Of a DNA stretch of 17,478 nt, positions 1-7,172 are shown piece by piece (position 1 is the stretch's first letter; every line of letters starts with the position of its first letter). The notes beneath the pieces are model-generated. The model searched no databases and was not told the DNA's origin. It saw only the letters and a program-made list of their open reading frames with translations. A program made the translations under genes and the position numbers. Origin of the DNA: Microcaldota archaeon (GTDB lineage Archaea > Micrarchaeota > Micrarchaeia > Anstonellales > Anstonellaceae); the NCBI GenBank assembly GCA_026414325.1, contig JAOAJF010000015.1, positions 343 through 17,820 on the forward strand. The letters are read 5' to 3'.

Positions 1-900
1 GAGCAAGAGTTAGAAGAATTAAAACAGGCAATTTTAAACAGCGAAAAAGAACAAAAAGAAATAGAGAAAAATTTAGGTCTTTTACAAAAAGAGCTATTTT
101 TAATAAATCAAAAACTTCTGGAATTAGAAAAAAGAGCTAAATTAGAAAAAGAATTATTCAACTTAGAAGAACAAATAGTTAAACTCTCATCTCAGTTAAG
201 CTCTCTTTCTTATTCAAAGGAAAGCCTTGAGCAAATTTCTAAAGAGCTTCAACAAATTTTAGAAAAAAAGGCTATAGCTGAGCAAAAAATTCAAACTCAA
301 AAAGAGGTTTTAAAAAATCTTTTAGAGCTACATTCTATTTATAAATCCGAGATGGAAAAACTTGAACTAAAAAAATCCACTCTTAATTCTCTTTTAGATG
401 AGATAGATCTTCTCAAATCATTTGAAAAAGTTTTAATAGCAACCCAAATTCAACTTAGAGATTATATTTTATTGAAATTAAACAATGCTCTAAGTATGCT
501 CTGGCCAGTTCTCTATCCTTATTCAGATTGGTCCAATCTTAGGATTCTATCTTCAGAAAAAGGCTATGTAATAGAATTTTATCAGAATGGATGGAAAGAA
601 GTAGATGTGTTTTCTTCAGGTGGGGAAAAAGCTTGTGTTGCCTTAAGTTTAAGAGTTGCACTAGCACTTTTACTAACTCCTTCTCTTAGTTGGATTGTAT
701 TAGATGAACCAACACATAATTTAGATGAAAATGCAGTTTCAAAATTAGCAGATGCCCTTAATACTAAATTACCAACAATAATTAAACAAATTTTAGTTAT
801 AACTCATGACGAGAGACTAGTAAATTTAGGTTATTGCCAATTAATAAAAATAGAAAGAGACAAAAATCCAAATTCATTTAGCACTGTTTTTATTAATTGA
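1..900 (+). CDS. rad50: DNA double-strand break repair ATPase Rad50 (C-terminal part, 5' truncated by window edge)
   Basis: The frame is open from base 1, giving 299 residues. Residues 1 to about 145 are a Glu/Lys/Leu-rich heptad stretch typical of the descending arm of the Rad50 coiled coil. The rest is the C-terminal half of an ABC-type ATPase head. Visible motifs are the signature FSSGGEKA (about residues 204-211), Walker B WIVLDEPTHNLDE (about 231-243) with its D-loop, and the switch histidine in ITHDER (about 268-272). These fit Rad50/SbcC better than SMC, because the ABC signature is followed directly by the compact head. With Mre11, Rad50 tethers and processes broken DNA ends. Walker A, the CxxC zinc hook and any mre11 gene would lie upstream, outside the window. 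The stop overlaps the stop of the opposing gene by 8 bases. An ATG at 352 lies inside the coiled coil and is not a real start. Confidence 0.88.
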   Translation, partial: EQELEELKQAILNSEKEQKEIEKNLGLLQKELFLINQKLLELEKRAKLEKELFNLEEQIVKLSSQLSSLSYSKESLEQISKELQQILEKKAIAEQKIQTQKEVLKNLLELHSIYKSEMEKLELKKSTLNSLLDEIDLLKSFEKVLIATQIQLRDYILLKLNNALSMLWPVLYPYSDWSNLRILSSEKGYVIEFYQNGWKEVDVFSSGGEKACVALSLRVALALLLTPSLSWIVLDEPTHNLDENAVSKLADALNTKLPTIIKQILVITHDERLVNLGYCQLIKIERDKNPNSFSTVFIN

Positions 901-1627
901 TTTGGTAGTATTTTTCATAATATTTTCTATAAAGGTTCATTATTTTTTCTTTTTCTTCTAAACTAACTGGTTGTTCAAAGGACTTTAGATAATGTTCTAT
1001 AAAAATCTCTATCTCTTTTTCAACAACAAGCTTATTCATTTTTAAATTACATAAAAACAAAACAAATTCATTATATCCTTCCTTATAATTTTCTATAACT
1101 CTTAATTGAGAGGGCGGGCCAAAAATAGCAATATTTTCTGCAATTTTTTTATAAGCATTTGCAAGGGAAACATCCCCTAAAGCAATATTTTTTTCATGCA
1201 ATTTTGCCAAATTAAATATATATGAGCCAAGAAGCCTAATTTTTTCCTTTCCTTTCATTGAACTAAAAGTAAGATTTTCAACACCCACATCCTTTATCCC
1301 TATCATATAACTTTTTGTCGGTTTATATAAAAAATTTAATTTTTCCATCCTAATTATTGCAACTGGTTTTATAAAAATCTTTGAAATATAGCTCCCGTCT
1401 AATTCTTTAAATAATTCAAAGATATTTTGAGCCTGTTCTAGCTTAGGTGTTTGGCTAAAAATATATGTTTTCTCTCCTCTTGTAACTGTAAATCTTGGCG
1501 CAAATTTTTTTATTTCAAATGAAGGTAGTTGTAATTTTTTATCTAAAGGATATACCTCTAAATATCCAATTTTATTTTTATCTTTTTGATTCTTCTCTTG
1601 ATTAAGGATAAGATTAGCTCTAGGCAT
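893..1627 (-). CDS. Degenerate protein-kinase-like protein (possible pseudokinase)
   Basis: The protein has 244 residues, no signal peptide and no membrane segment. The segment LAKLHEKNIALGDVSLAN (residues 140-157) resembles the catalytic loop of small kinases of the Bud32/RIO/LPS-kinase type (pattern LH..gi.hGDl...N). Here the usual His before Gly-Asp is Leu150, while Asp152 and Asn157 are kept. Where DFG is expected the protein has Ile168-Phe169-Gly170, so the metal-binding Asp is missing. No glycine-rich loop is obvious. This suggests a kinase fold that has lost normal phosphotransfer, or a remote family I do not know. The start is supported by a GGGAGG Shine-Dalgarno just upstream (1631-1636). 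It is encoded tail-to-tail with rad50, overlapping by 8 bases, and head-to-head with the propeller gene. The fold is inferred from motif spacing alone. Confidence 0.5.
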   Translation of the reverse strand: MPRANLILNQEKNQKDKNKIGYLEVYPLDKKLQLPSFEIKKFAPRFTVTRGEKTYIFSQTPKLEQAQNIFELFKELDGSYISKIFIKPVAIIRMEKLNFLYKPTKSYMIGIKDVGVENLTFSSMKGKEKIRLLGSYIFNLAKLHEKNIALGDVSLANAYKKIAENIAIFGPPSQLRVIENYKEGYNEFVLFLCNLKMNKLVVEKEIEIFIEHYLKSFEQPVSLEEKEKIMNLYRKYYEKYYQIN

Positions 1628-1656
1628 TTTCCTCCCAATATTTAATTATTTGAAAA

Positions 1657-1666
1657 TATTTTTAAA
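1657..1666 (-). promoter_or_regulatory. Candidate BoxA (TATA) for the kinase-like gene
   Basis: Read on the minus strand this is TTTAAAAATA, about 26 bases upstream of a predicted transcript start near 1635. That would leave a leader of only 8-10 bases carrying the GGGAGG ribosome site of the gene starting at 1627. It lies in the 86-base divergent spacer shared with the gene at 1714. Confidence 0.4.
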
Positions 1667-1680
1667 CCAATGTTTCAATA

Positions 1681-1688
1681 TTTTAATT
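1681..1688 (+). promoter_or_regulatory. Candidate BoxA for the propeller membrane protein gene
   Basis: TTTTAATT is centred about 29 bases before the ATG at 1714, and no Shine-Dalgarno lies between. The spacing suggests a leaderless or nearly leaderless transcript. It is weak evidence in such AT-rich DNA. Confidence 0.3.
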
Positions 1689-1713
1689 TCAATACTCTAT
1701 CAAAAACTATTTA

Positions 1714-3708
1714 ATGAAAATTTTAAAAGCCATAAGTGTGTTATTTAAGCATATGAAAAATTTTTATTTTTTAATTTTTTTTATATTTAGTTTTTTATTT
1801 GTATTTTCAGACAATTTTTTAGAATTAGAAAAGGAGTTTGCCTGCCAAAATTGTTCTATTGGATATATCTCACCAAAAACAATTTTTATTTTTAATAATT
1901 TAATCTACATTTTAGATAGTAGAAATATTATCCTAGTATTAAATTATAATGATTCTTTAGCTTTTTCAATTGGGAGAAATCTTTATTATGACTTTATTGA
2001 AGAACCTGCTTTTATATCCACTGATGGTGATTTAGTCTACATCTTTGATAGGTCTAAAAAAAGAGTTTTTTATTTTGTTTCACCTTCTGACAATGATTTT
2101 ATTGAGCTTCAGTATAATCCTCCTCTATTTATCCCTTCTATTTCATTAAAGAATATGCTTTGGTTTTTAGACAGGGAAAATAATGTTTTAATCAGTTTTA
2201 ACCTCTCTTCTAAACAATTGGATTATTATTTATCCAAAGGGATAGGGGATGGAAAAATAAATTCTCCCTCGGACTTTACTTTTTCAAATAATTATTTTAT
2301 AGTAGCTGATACAAATAACAAAAGAGTACAATTATTTAATCCAAATTTAGAATTTGTTTCTAATATAGGTACAGGCTCAGGTGGTTTTATACTCGATTAC
2401 CCTACGGCTGTAGTGGCAGATAAGGATTTTATCTATATTGCAGATTCTGAGTTAAAAACAATTTTTGTTTCCGATTATAATGGAAGTTTGGTAAAAAAGA
2501 TAAATTACAAAGACTTAAATATTTCTGAAATATCTTGTTTGTATATAAATTCTACTCATCTGCTTATAGGAAGTCAAAAACACAAAAAGATTTTTGTTTT
2601 TAAATTAAATAAAGAATACATTAGGTCTGATTTGAATGAACGTCTAATTTTTCTAAGAAAAAATATTGAACTTTTTTCTATTAATTACTCTTCACTTTTT
2701 GATTATACCTCTCCTCCTATAAAAGATGAGTTTAGCTCAATTGTTAATGATTTTCAGATTGTTCAAACCCTATTTGAGCAAAGAAAATTTTTGGAAGTAG
2801 AACCAAAGCTTGCTAACTTAGAAAAAAGATTTGAAACTTTTAATACCAGCTTTTATTCTCAGCTAGATTCTTCTCTTAAAAAGAAGTCTTCCTTTCTTTT
2901 AGAAAAAATAAAAAATGTTTCCAATGCTTCTTTAGTTTTAATCTTAAAAGAAAATTTAGATCTTTCTAATTATTTATTAGAAAAAAAAGAATATTTGGAA
3001 GCTGCAAAAATATTTCTTTTTATAGAAAAAGAATTAAACAATTTTGAGCAACTTCAAAAAATACCTAAAGAGCCAGAAGAGAAAAAAATTATAGCAGAAA
3101 ATTTTGTAGATCCAAAAAAAGAGAGTTTAAAAGAACAATATTTTTCTTTTGATCAAAAAGTTACAAAGAAAAGACAAGATATCTTACTACGTGCAGAAAA
3201 ACTTAACTACTCTCTTAGCCTATTTGTTTTAGATCAATATCTCTTAGCAGCAAAACTAGCTGAAAAAAATGAAGATTATGCTGCTGCCTTAGACTATCTT
3301 TTTGAAGCAGATAATTATCTAAATTCTCTCCACGAAAAAATTTCTGAATTTGAACAAACCTTAGAAGTTTTAAACCAATACAAAGAAAATATCTCTCTAA
3401 TGGTTAATTCTTCAGATTCAGTTGCCTTAGCTAAACTAGCAAAAGCATATGCTATAGCTCAGACTAACTCTTCTTTAGCAATTCAAGAAGCTCAGAAAGC
3501 TATGGATTTAGCAAAACAAGAAACACAATTTGTTTCTTTATTACCTTCGCCAAAAACCTATGCTATTTTTATATTTTTGATTATCTTGGGCTCAATTATA
3601 ATCATCGGTTTAATACTTTTTGGATTTTTAAAATCTAGGTTAGAGAAAAAAAGAAAAAATCAACAATCTGAAATCCTAATAATAAAAAAGGCAAAACCAA
3701 GAAAATAA
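1714..3708 (+). CDS. Membrane-anchored NHL-like beta-propeller protein with helical repeats and C-terminal membrane anchor
   Basis: The 664-residue protein starts with a hydrophobic signal or anchor segment (residues 17-32). Residues about 50-300 are beta-rich with propeller-like blades. The clearest is NHL-like, with GIGDGKINSPSDF (176-188) and ADTNNKRVQLFNP (198-210), followed by a related blade near 228-262. Residues about 300-610 are helical with TPR-like repeats (for example around FLEVEPKL, YLEAAKIF and DYAAALDYL). A single membrane helix (616-638) and a Lys/Arg-rich tail follow, so the bulk should face outside and the tail the cytoplasm. I count 13 N-x-S/T sequons between the two membrane segments, which suits an N-glycosylated surface protein. 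A second Met at codon 14 is an alternative start. No enzyme motif is seen, so a scaffold or binding role is inferred only from architecture. Confidence 0.75.
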   Translation: MKILKAISVLFKHMKNFYFLIFFIFSFLFVFSDNFLELEKEFACQNCSIGYISPKTIFIFNNLIYILDSRNIILVLNYNDSLAFSIGRNLYYDFIEEPAFISTDGDLVYIFDRSKKRVFYFVSPSDNDFIELQYNPPLFIPSISLKNMLWFLDRENNVLISFNLSSKQLDYYLSKGIGDGKINSPSDFTFSNNYFIVADTNNKRVQLFNPNLEFVSNIGTGSGGFILDYPTAVVADKDFIYIADSELKTIFVSDYNGSLVKKINYKDLNISEISCLYINSTHLLIGSQKHKKIFVFKLNKEYIRSDLNERLIFLRKNIELFSINYSSLFDYTSPPIKDEFSSIVNDFQIVQTLFEQRKFLEVEPKLANLEKRFETFNTSFYSQLDSSLKKKSSFLLEKIKNVSNASLVLILKENLDLSNYLLEKKEYLEAAKIFLFIEKELNNFEQLQKIPKEPEEKKIIAENFVDPKKESLKEQYFSFDQKVTKKRQDILLRAEKLNYSLSLFVLDQYLLAAKLAEKNEDYAAALDYLFEADNYLNSLHEKISEFEQTLEVLNQYKENISLMVNSSDSVALAKLAKAYAIAQTNSSLAIQEAQKAMDLAKQETQFVSLLPSPKTYAIFIFLIILGSIIIIGLILFGFLKSRLEKKRKNQQSEILIIKKAKPRK

Positions 3709-3733
3709 AATTTTTAAAAAAAAATTTTAATTT
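3706..3733. terminator. Bidirectional AT-rich terminator region between convergent genes
   Basis: The gap between the propeller gene and the reductase gene holds a T5 run on the plus strand (3711-3715) and an A9 run (3716-3724), which is a U9 tract in the minus-strand transcript. The A/T runs are partly self-complementary. U-tracts just after stop codons are the usual archaeal 3'-end signal. Confidence 0.45.
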
Positions 3734-4954
3734 CTACCAGCCATAGTTTTGCCCAGTGGAATAACTAAAAGTATTCATAGCTGAAAAAAAGTTTTTTCCT
3801 ATTAGTTTTGGAGCTTTTGTAAATAGTCTAAATAGAATTTGTATTTTTGAAGCTAAAGTCAGATTAGTTAAATCATTTGGAAGTATCTTTGCTATTAAAT
3901 TTAATTCTTCTTCGCTATAAGAATAAAAATGTTTTTTACCTTTTAGTATTTTTTGATACGGGGGAAATTCTTTTTCCCATCTTTCTTGATAAATTTTTAG
4001 ATATTGTTCTTCATAAGGGTCTAAAAGATTTTTTTCAACGCCTTCTTTATAGCAGTCTATTAGAGTTTGTGCTGCTATCTGGCCAGATTTTAGTGCCAAC
4101 TGTGTTCCACCTTCAAACATAGGAGAAGTAAAACCAGCTGCATCTCCAACCAACAATAAACCATCGGCATAGGTTTTTTCTAAAGGTCCAGAGCAAGGAA
4201 TCATTCCACCAAATGGTCGAATTATTTTGTTTTTTTCTAGCCCTTTTTTTTGCAAAAAAAGCTTCAGGCTTTGCTGAATCTGGCTAGTAGCAGTGCTAAT
4301 TAAGCCAACATTTGCTCTATTGTTATCTTTGGGCATTATCCACAAGTATCCTCCTGGGGCTAATTTAGGGTCTAAATAAAACTCAATAAAACCATCTGTA
4401 GTCACATTATCTAATAAATATTGTGCACCTGCTATAAGCTCTATTTCTTTTGTATTTATTTTCAAAGTTTTATTTGTAAAACTTTGGTATCCTGTTGCAT
4501 CTATAACTGCTTTTGATTTTAGGCCAAGTCTTGTTGATTGAATGGACCAAATACCATTTTTTCTACTAAGATTTAGAACTCTACTTTCAGTATAGATTTT
4601 TGCACCTTGCGCCTCTGCTCTTTCTAGCAAATATTTTTCAAAAAGCTCTTTGTTTAAGTCATAGCCTTCCTCTCTATATACTATATTATCCCCAGAGGGA
4701 AAAACCACTCTAATTCCTTTAACTTTCAGTCCTAAAGCATCTGCTGGTATATCTTTTAGTTCCATTCTTTTTATTGCATATAATGATAGGCCTTCACCAC
4801 AATGTATTGGCTTTCCAACCTCTTTATGCTCTTCTAAAATTATTGTTCTAAGCCCAGCTTTTGCACAATAATAGGCAGCACTTAATCCAGCTGGGCCTCC
4901 ACCTATTATTGCAACCTCTTCTACTTTGTCTTGTTGGTAAATAACCTCAGACAT
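3734..4954 (-). CDS. Geranylgeranyl reductase family flavoprotein (archaeal lipid saturation)
   Basis: This 406-residue FAD enzyme fits the geranylgeranyl reductase family, which hydrogenates the isoprenoid chains of archaeal ether lipids at the membrane surface. An N-terminal Rossmann motif, VAIIGGGPAGLSAAY, is followed by an acidic ribose-binding end (ILEE) and KPIHCGEGLS, the family's conserved cysteine region. The middle has GGYLWIMPK, matching the YxWxFP substrate-site motif with Met for Phe. LLLVGDAAGFTSPMFEGG is the third FAD motif. The ATG at 4954 is chosen because a strong GGAAGGG ribosome site (4961-4967) sits 6 bases upstream. The in-frame GTG at 4969 would precede that site. The gene starts 21 bases after the dehydrogenase stop, so the two are probably co-transcribed. 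Exact substrate (phospholipid or a quinone/dolichol chain) is not settled by sequence. Confidence 0.87.
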   Translation of the reverse strand: MSEVIYQQDKVEEVAIIGGGPAGLSAAYYCAKAGLRTIILEEHKEVGKPIHCGEGLSLYAIKRMELKDIPADALGLKVKGIRVVFPSGDNIVYREEGYDLNKELFEKYLLERAEAQGAKIYTESRVLNLSRKNGIWSIQSTRLGLKSKAVIDATGYQSFTNKTLKINTKEIELIAGAQYLLDNVTTDGFIEFYLDPKLAPGGYLWIMPKDNNRANVGLISTATSQIQQSLKLFLQKKGLEKNKIIRPFGGMIPCSGPLEKTYADGLLLVGDAAGFTSPMFEGGTQLALKSGQIAAQTLIDCYKEGVEKNLLDPYEEQYLKIYQERWEKEFPPYQKILKGKKHFYSYSEEELNLIAKILPNDLTNLTLASKIQILFRLFTKAPKLIGKNFFSAMNTFSYSTGQNYGW

Positions 4955-4975
4955 TTTTTTCCCTTCCACATTTTT

Positions 4976-6061
4976 TTAGTTTTTAGCCATCGCATCTAAA
5001 ACTTTGTTTTTTGCTATGCTAACTGCTGCTGCTCTTGTATCTAAATCTTTAGCATTTTCTAAAACTTTTGCTGTATTTGCTTTTATCTTTTTCTCAACCA
5101 ATTGAAACATTTGCTCTTTATTCATTCCTATATATTCAGCATAAGAAGAAATAACTCCGCCAGCATTTGCTACAAAATCTGGAATTATTAAAATTTTCTT
5201 TTTTGCTAATTTTTTTTCTATCTCATGTTTTATTGGCAAATTCCCAGCTTCTACAATTAATCTTGCCTTTACTTTATTGTAATTAGATTCATTTATTACA
5301 TTTGGTCTTGCTCCTGGAATTAATATATCTACGTCTAATTCAAATAATTTAGAGCCTTCTATTTTTGTACCTTCATATTCGCTTACAGTTCCTGTTTTTT
5401 GTTTTACTTCCAATGCCCTGTTATATTTTATTCCATTTTTGTTATAAATTCCACCTTTGGAATCAGAAAGAGCAACTATTTTTGCACCTTTTTCTTCTAA
5501 AAATTTATGTGTAAATGTTCCAACATTTCCATATCCTTCTATAGCAACTGTACATTGGCTTATGTCTTTTTTTAAGAATTCTACTGCAACTGCTGTTGCT
5601 TGTGCAACTCCAAAACCAGTGGAGCCAAGCTCATGAGGCAGGCCGCCCATGCTTAGGGGCTTTCCTGTAGCAGCTCTTTTATCCTTTAGCTCATCTGCAA
5701 TATAGCCCATCTCTTTTTCTGTAGTATTCATATCTGGGCCAGGAATATAATACTGAGGTACAAGGGGTTTAATCAATCTAGCAAAAGAGCGAATAACTTT
5801 TTCTTTATCAATCTTTTTTGGATCAGCAGCAATACCTGATTTTGCTCCCCCAAAAGGAATATCAGCCATCGCATTTTTATAAGTCATTGCTCTAGCTAAT
5901 CCAAATACTTCTTCTTTAGTAACATCCTCAACTAATCTAATCCCACCTTTTCCTGGACCTAATGCAGTATTGTCTATTACCACCACTGCCTCATATTTGA
6001 GTTTAGGATCATAGACTTCTAAAATTCTTTCTGGTCCAAGCTCATCTCCAAATTTGTGCAT
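4976..6061 (-). CDS. gdhA: Glutamate dehydrogenase-family (Glu/Leu/Phe/Val) dehydrogenase, short form
   Basis: The enzyme interconverts glutamate with 2-oxoglutarate and ammonia, using NAD(P). Seen in the 361-residue protein are the substrate-side segment TALGPGKGGIR (residues 32-42), Lys62 (TYKN), the catalytic lysine Lys74 in PFGGAKSGI and Asp110 in PGPD. The coenzyme motif is GYGNVG (176-181), and NAGGVISSYAEY (299-310) follows near the C-terminus. Length and start resemble leucine dehydrogenase (about 360 residues) more than typical GDH (about 420). However, Lys38 and Ser306 occupy the positions known in GDH to bind the glutamate side-chain carboxylate, where leucine dehydrogenase has hydrophobic residues. 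I therefore favour glutamate. The ATG is preceded by a strong GAGGTGAG ribosome site. It has its own BoxA and leads the reductase gene. Confidence 0.85.
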   Translation of the reverse strand: MHKFGDELGPERILEVYDPKLKYEAVVVIDNTALGPGKGGIRLVEDVTKEEVFGLARAMTYKNAMADIPFGGAKSGIAADPKKIDKEKVIRSFARLIKPLVPQYYIPGPDMNTTEKEMGYIADELKDKRAATGKPLSMGGLPHELGSTGFGVAQATAVAVEFLKKDISQCTVAIEGYGNVGTFTHKFLEEKGAKIVALSDSKGGIYNKNGIKYNRALEVKQKTGTVSEYEGTKIEGSKLFELDVDILIPGARPNVINESNYNKVKARLIVEAGNLPIKHEIEKKLAKKKILIIPDFVANAGGVISSYAEYIGMNKEQMFQLVEKKIKANTAKVLENAKDLDTRAAAVSIAKNKVLDAMAKN

Positions 6062-6101
6062 AAGCTCACCTCAAAGTAGTATTTTTATTTTTACATTTAA
6101 T

Positions 6102-6109
6102 TTTATAAA
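6102..6109 (-). promoter_or_regulatory. BoxA promoter for the dehydrogenase-reductase pair
   Basis: TTTATAAA lies about 26 bases before a predicted transcript start near 6080. This gives a leader of about 20 bases with the GAGGTGAG ribosome site (6064-6071) and the ATG at 6061. It sits just after the stop of the methyltransferase gene, so the dehydrogenase is likely transcribed independently. Confidence 0.55.
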
Positions 6110-6117
6110 GGTTTTAT

Positions 6118-6999
6118 CTAAGTTTGTTTTTTCAATTCAAACCTATAGATTGAAACTTCTGAATTTACCTTATGGACTTTTTTAGCATTAAAAAAAGTTC
6201 CAAACTTTTCCAAAAGTTTTCTTTCAATTTCCTTTGAATGAATTTCTATTATCCAGAGAGGAATTTTTTTAATAAGGTTATCATCAACAGCTACTAAAAA
6301 TTCTTCGCAACCTTCACAATCTATTTTTGCAATATCATAATTATTTTCTTTCAAAATCTTAGTAAAAGAAACACAACTAAAAACATACTCTTTTATATTT
6401 GATTTTATTGTTTTATTAAATATGTTTGTAATCACTAAGCCAAAGCCAGCTCCTCCAGGCTCATGCGAACTAAATATTTTTATTTCCCCTTCTTTATCAC
6501 CTACTGCTAATTGATTTATTTTAAATTTTTCTTTCGGATAATTTGCTAAATTCAATTTCATAGAAATTATATTTTGTTCTACCGGCTCATAAATATCAAC
6601 AAAACTAGCACCATTATCTAAAAAGTACACTGCACTATCTCCAATATGCCCTCCAACATCTAAAACTCTTTTATTTTTAAAATCTGCGCTATAGACTTTT
6701 GCTATGTTATTAGTAATATAATCATAAAGAGTTGAGGCTTGAGAAAAAGTAGCATAATATTTTTTATTATTTATCTCCCAGCAATATATCTTATTTTTTT
6801 CATTCACTATCTCCCTTTTATATGGATAGAGTAAAAGGCTGTTATAATATATATTTGTTTCTTCTGTTCCATCCTTGAATTTTATTTTTCTCGGAATTCC
6901 AAAAACTTTAAAAATAATAACATCTATCCAACTTTCAGCTTTTACATATTTTATCATAAGAAAGAAAAATCCAAGAATTATTTTTAGTCTTTCTAACAT
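6118..6999 (-). CDS. FkbM-family SAM-dependent methyltransferase
   Basis: From the ATG at 6999 the protein has 293 residues. The central SAM-binding motif I is RVLDVGGHIGDSAVYF, followed by the acidic end of strand 2 in VDIYEP. A later IAKIDCEGCEEF matches the characteristic D-x-E-G-x-E segment of FkbM-type O-methyltransferases. The first 30 residues are hydrophobic and aromatic, which suggests membrane association. Such enzymes often methylate sugars or polyketides, so a role in modifying surface glycans or lipids is possible but only inferred. The start is chosen because the upstream in-frame TTG (7035) lies before the predicted transcript start, while the ATG has a GGTG six bases upstream. 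A GTG at 7008 is an alternative. It is divergent from psmB and is the most accessory-like gene of the window. Confidence 0.8.
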   Translation of the reverse strand: MLERLKIILGFFFLMIKYVKAESWIDVIIFKVFGIPRKIKFKDGTEETNIYYNSLLLYPYKREIVNEKNKIYCWEINNKKYYATFSQASTLYDYITNNIAKVYSADFKNKRVLDVGGHIGDSAVYFLDNGASFVDIYEPVEQNIISMKLNLANYPKEKFKINQLAVGDKEGEIKIFSSHEPGGAGFGLVITNIFNKTIKSNIKEYVFSCVSFTKILKENNYDIAKIDCEGCEEFLVAVDDNLIKKIPLWIIEIHSKEIERKLLEKFGTFFNAKKVHKVNSEVSIYRFELKKQT

Positions 7000-7036
7000 T
7001 TCTAACACCACTCGTTTGTATATCTCTATTTTCAAC

Positions 7037-7046
7037 TATTTAAAAA
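7037..7046 (-). promoter_or_regulatory. Candidate BoxA for the methyltransferase gene
   Basis: On the minus strand this reads TTTTTAAATA. A transcript start about 26 bases downstream (near 7015) agrees with translation from 6999 and argues against the TTG at 7035. Confidence 0.45.
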
Positions 7047-7089
7047 CATTTGCAAATTTTTATTTTTTAAACCAACAAAAAAACAAAGA

Positions 7090-7097
7090 TTTATATA
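7090..7097 (+). promoter_or_regulatory. BoxA promoter of psmB
   Basis: TTTATATA matches the archaeal BoxA well and is preceded by a purine-rich stretch where the TFB-recognition element is expected. A transcript start near 7120 follows from the spacing. The leader of about 50 bases then begins right before the hairpin at 7124-7153. Confidence 0.6.
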
Positions 7098-7123
7098 CTT
7101 TTTATTTTCAATTTATTTAGTGG

Positions 7124-7160
7124 GATAGGCCTTTTTTAGCCCTAAAGGCTATCTTTTTTT
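7124..7160 (+). promoter_or_regulatory. Hairpin followed by U7 in the psmB leader
   Basis: The arms 7124-7134 and 7144-7153 form 10 base pairs with one bulged G (7128 or 7129) and a 9-base loop. Seven Ts (7154-7160) follow immediately, then the Shine-Dalgarno GGTGAG (7163-7168) and the psmB ATG. A stem plus T-tract resembles an attenuator or pause site, or a 5' stabilising structure. The structure is seen directly, but the function is inferred. Confidence 0.5.
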
Positions 7161-7172
7161 AAGGTGAGTTTA

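Noticed and set aside
893..1627. Calling this gene Bud32 of the KEOPS complex
   Set aside because: The glycine-rich N-terminal motif, HGD histidine and DFG aspartate are missing, so only a loose kinase-like label is justified.
3877..4122. 81-codon open frame on the plus strand inside the reductase gene
   Set aside because: It lies wholly antisense to conserved FAD-binding and C-terminal coding sequence and resembles no protein.
4976..6061. Leucine dehydrogenase as the primary call
   Set aside because: Length fits, but Lys38 and Ser306 match the glutamate-binding positions of GDH.
6875..7120. 81-codon open frame on the plus strand over the psmB promoter
   Set aside because: It is antisense to the methyltransferase N-terminus and covers both divergent promoters; its protein is low-complexity and AT-driven.
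7124..7160. Treating the hairpin and T-tract as a terminator for an upstream gene
   Set aside because: The upstream gene is transcribed the other way, and no plus-strand transcript ends here; the structure lies downstream of the psmB BoxA.
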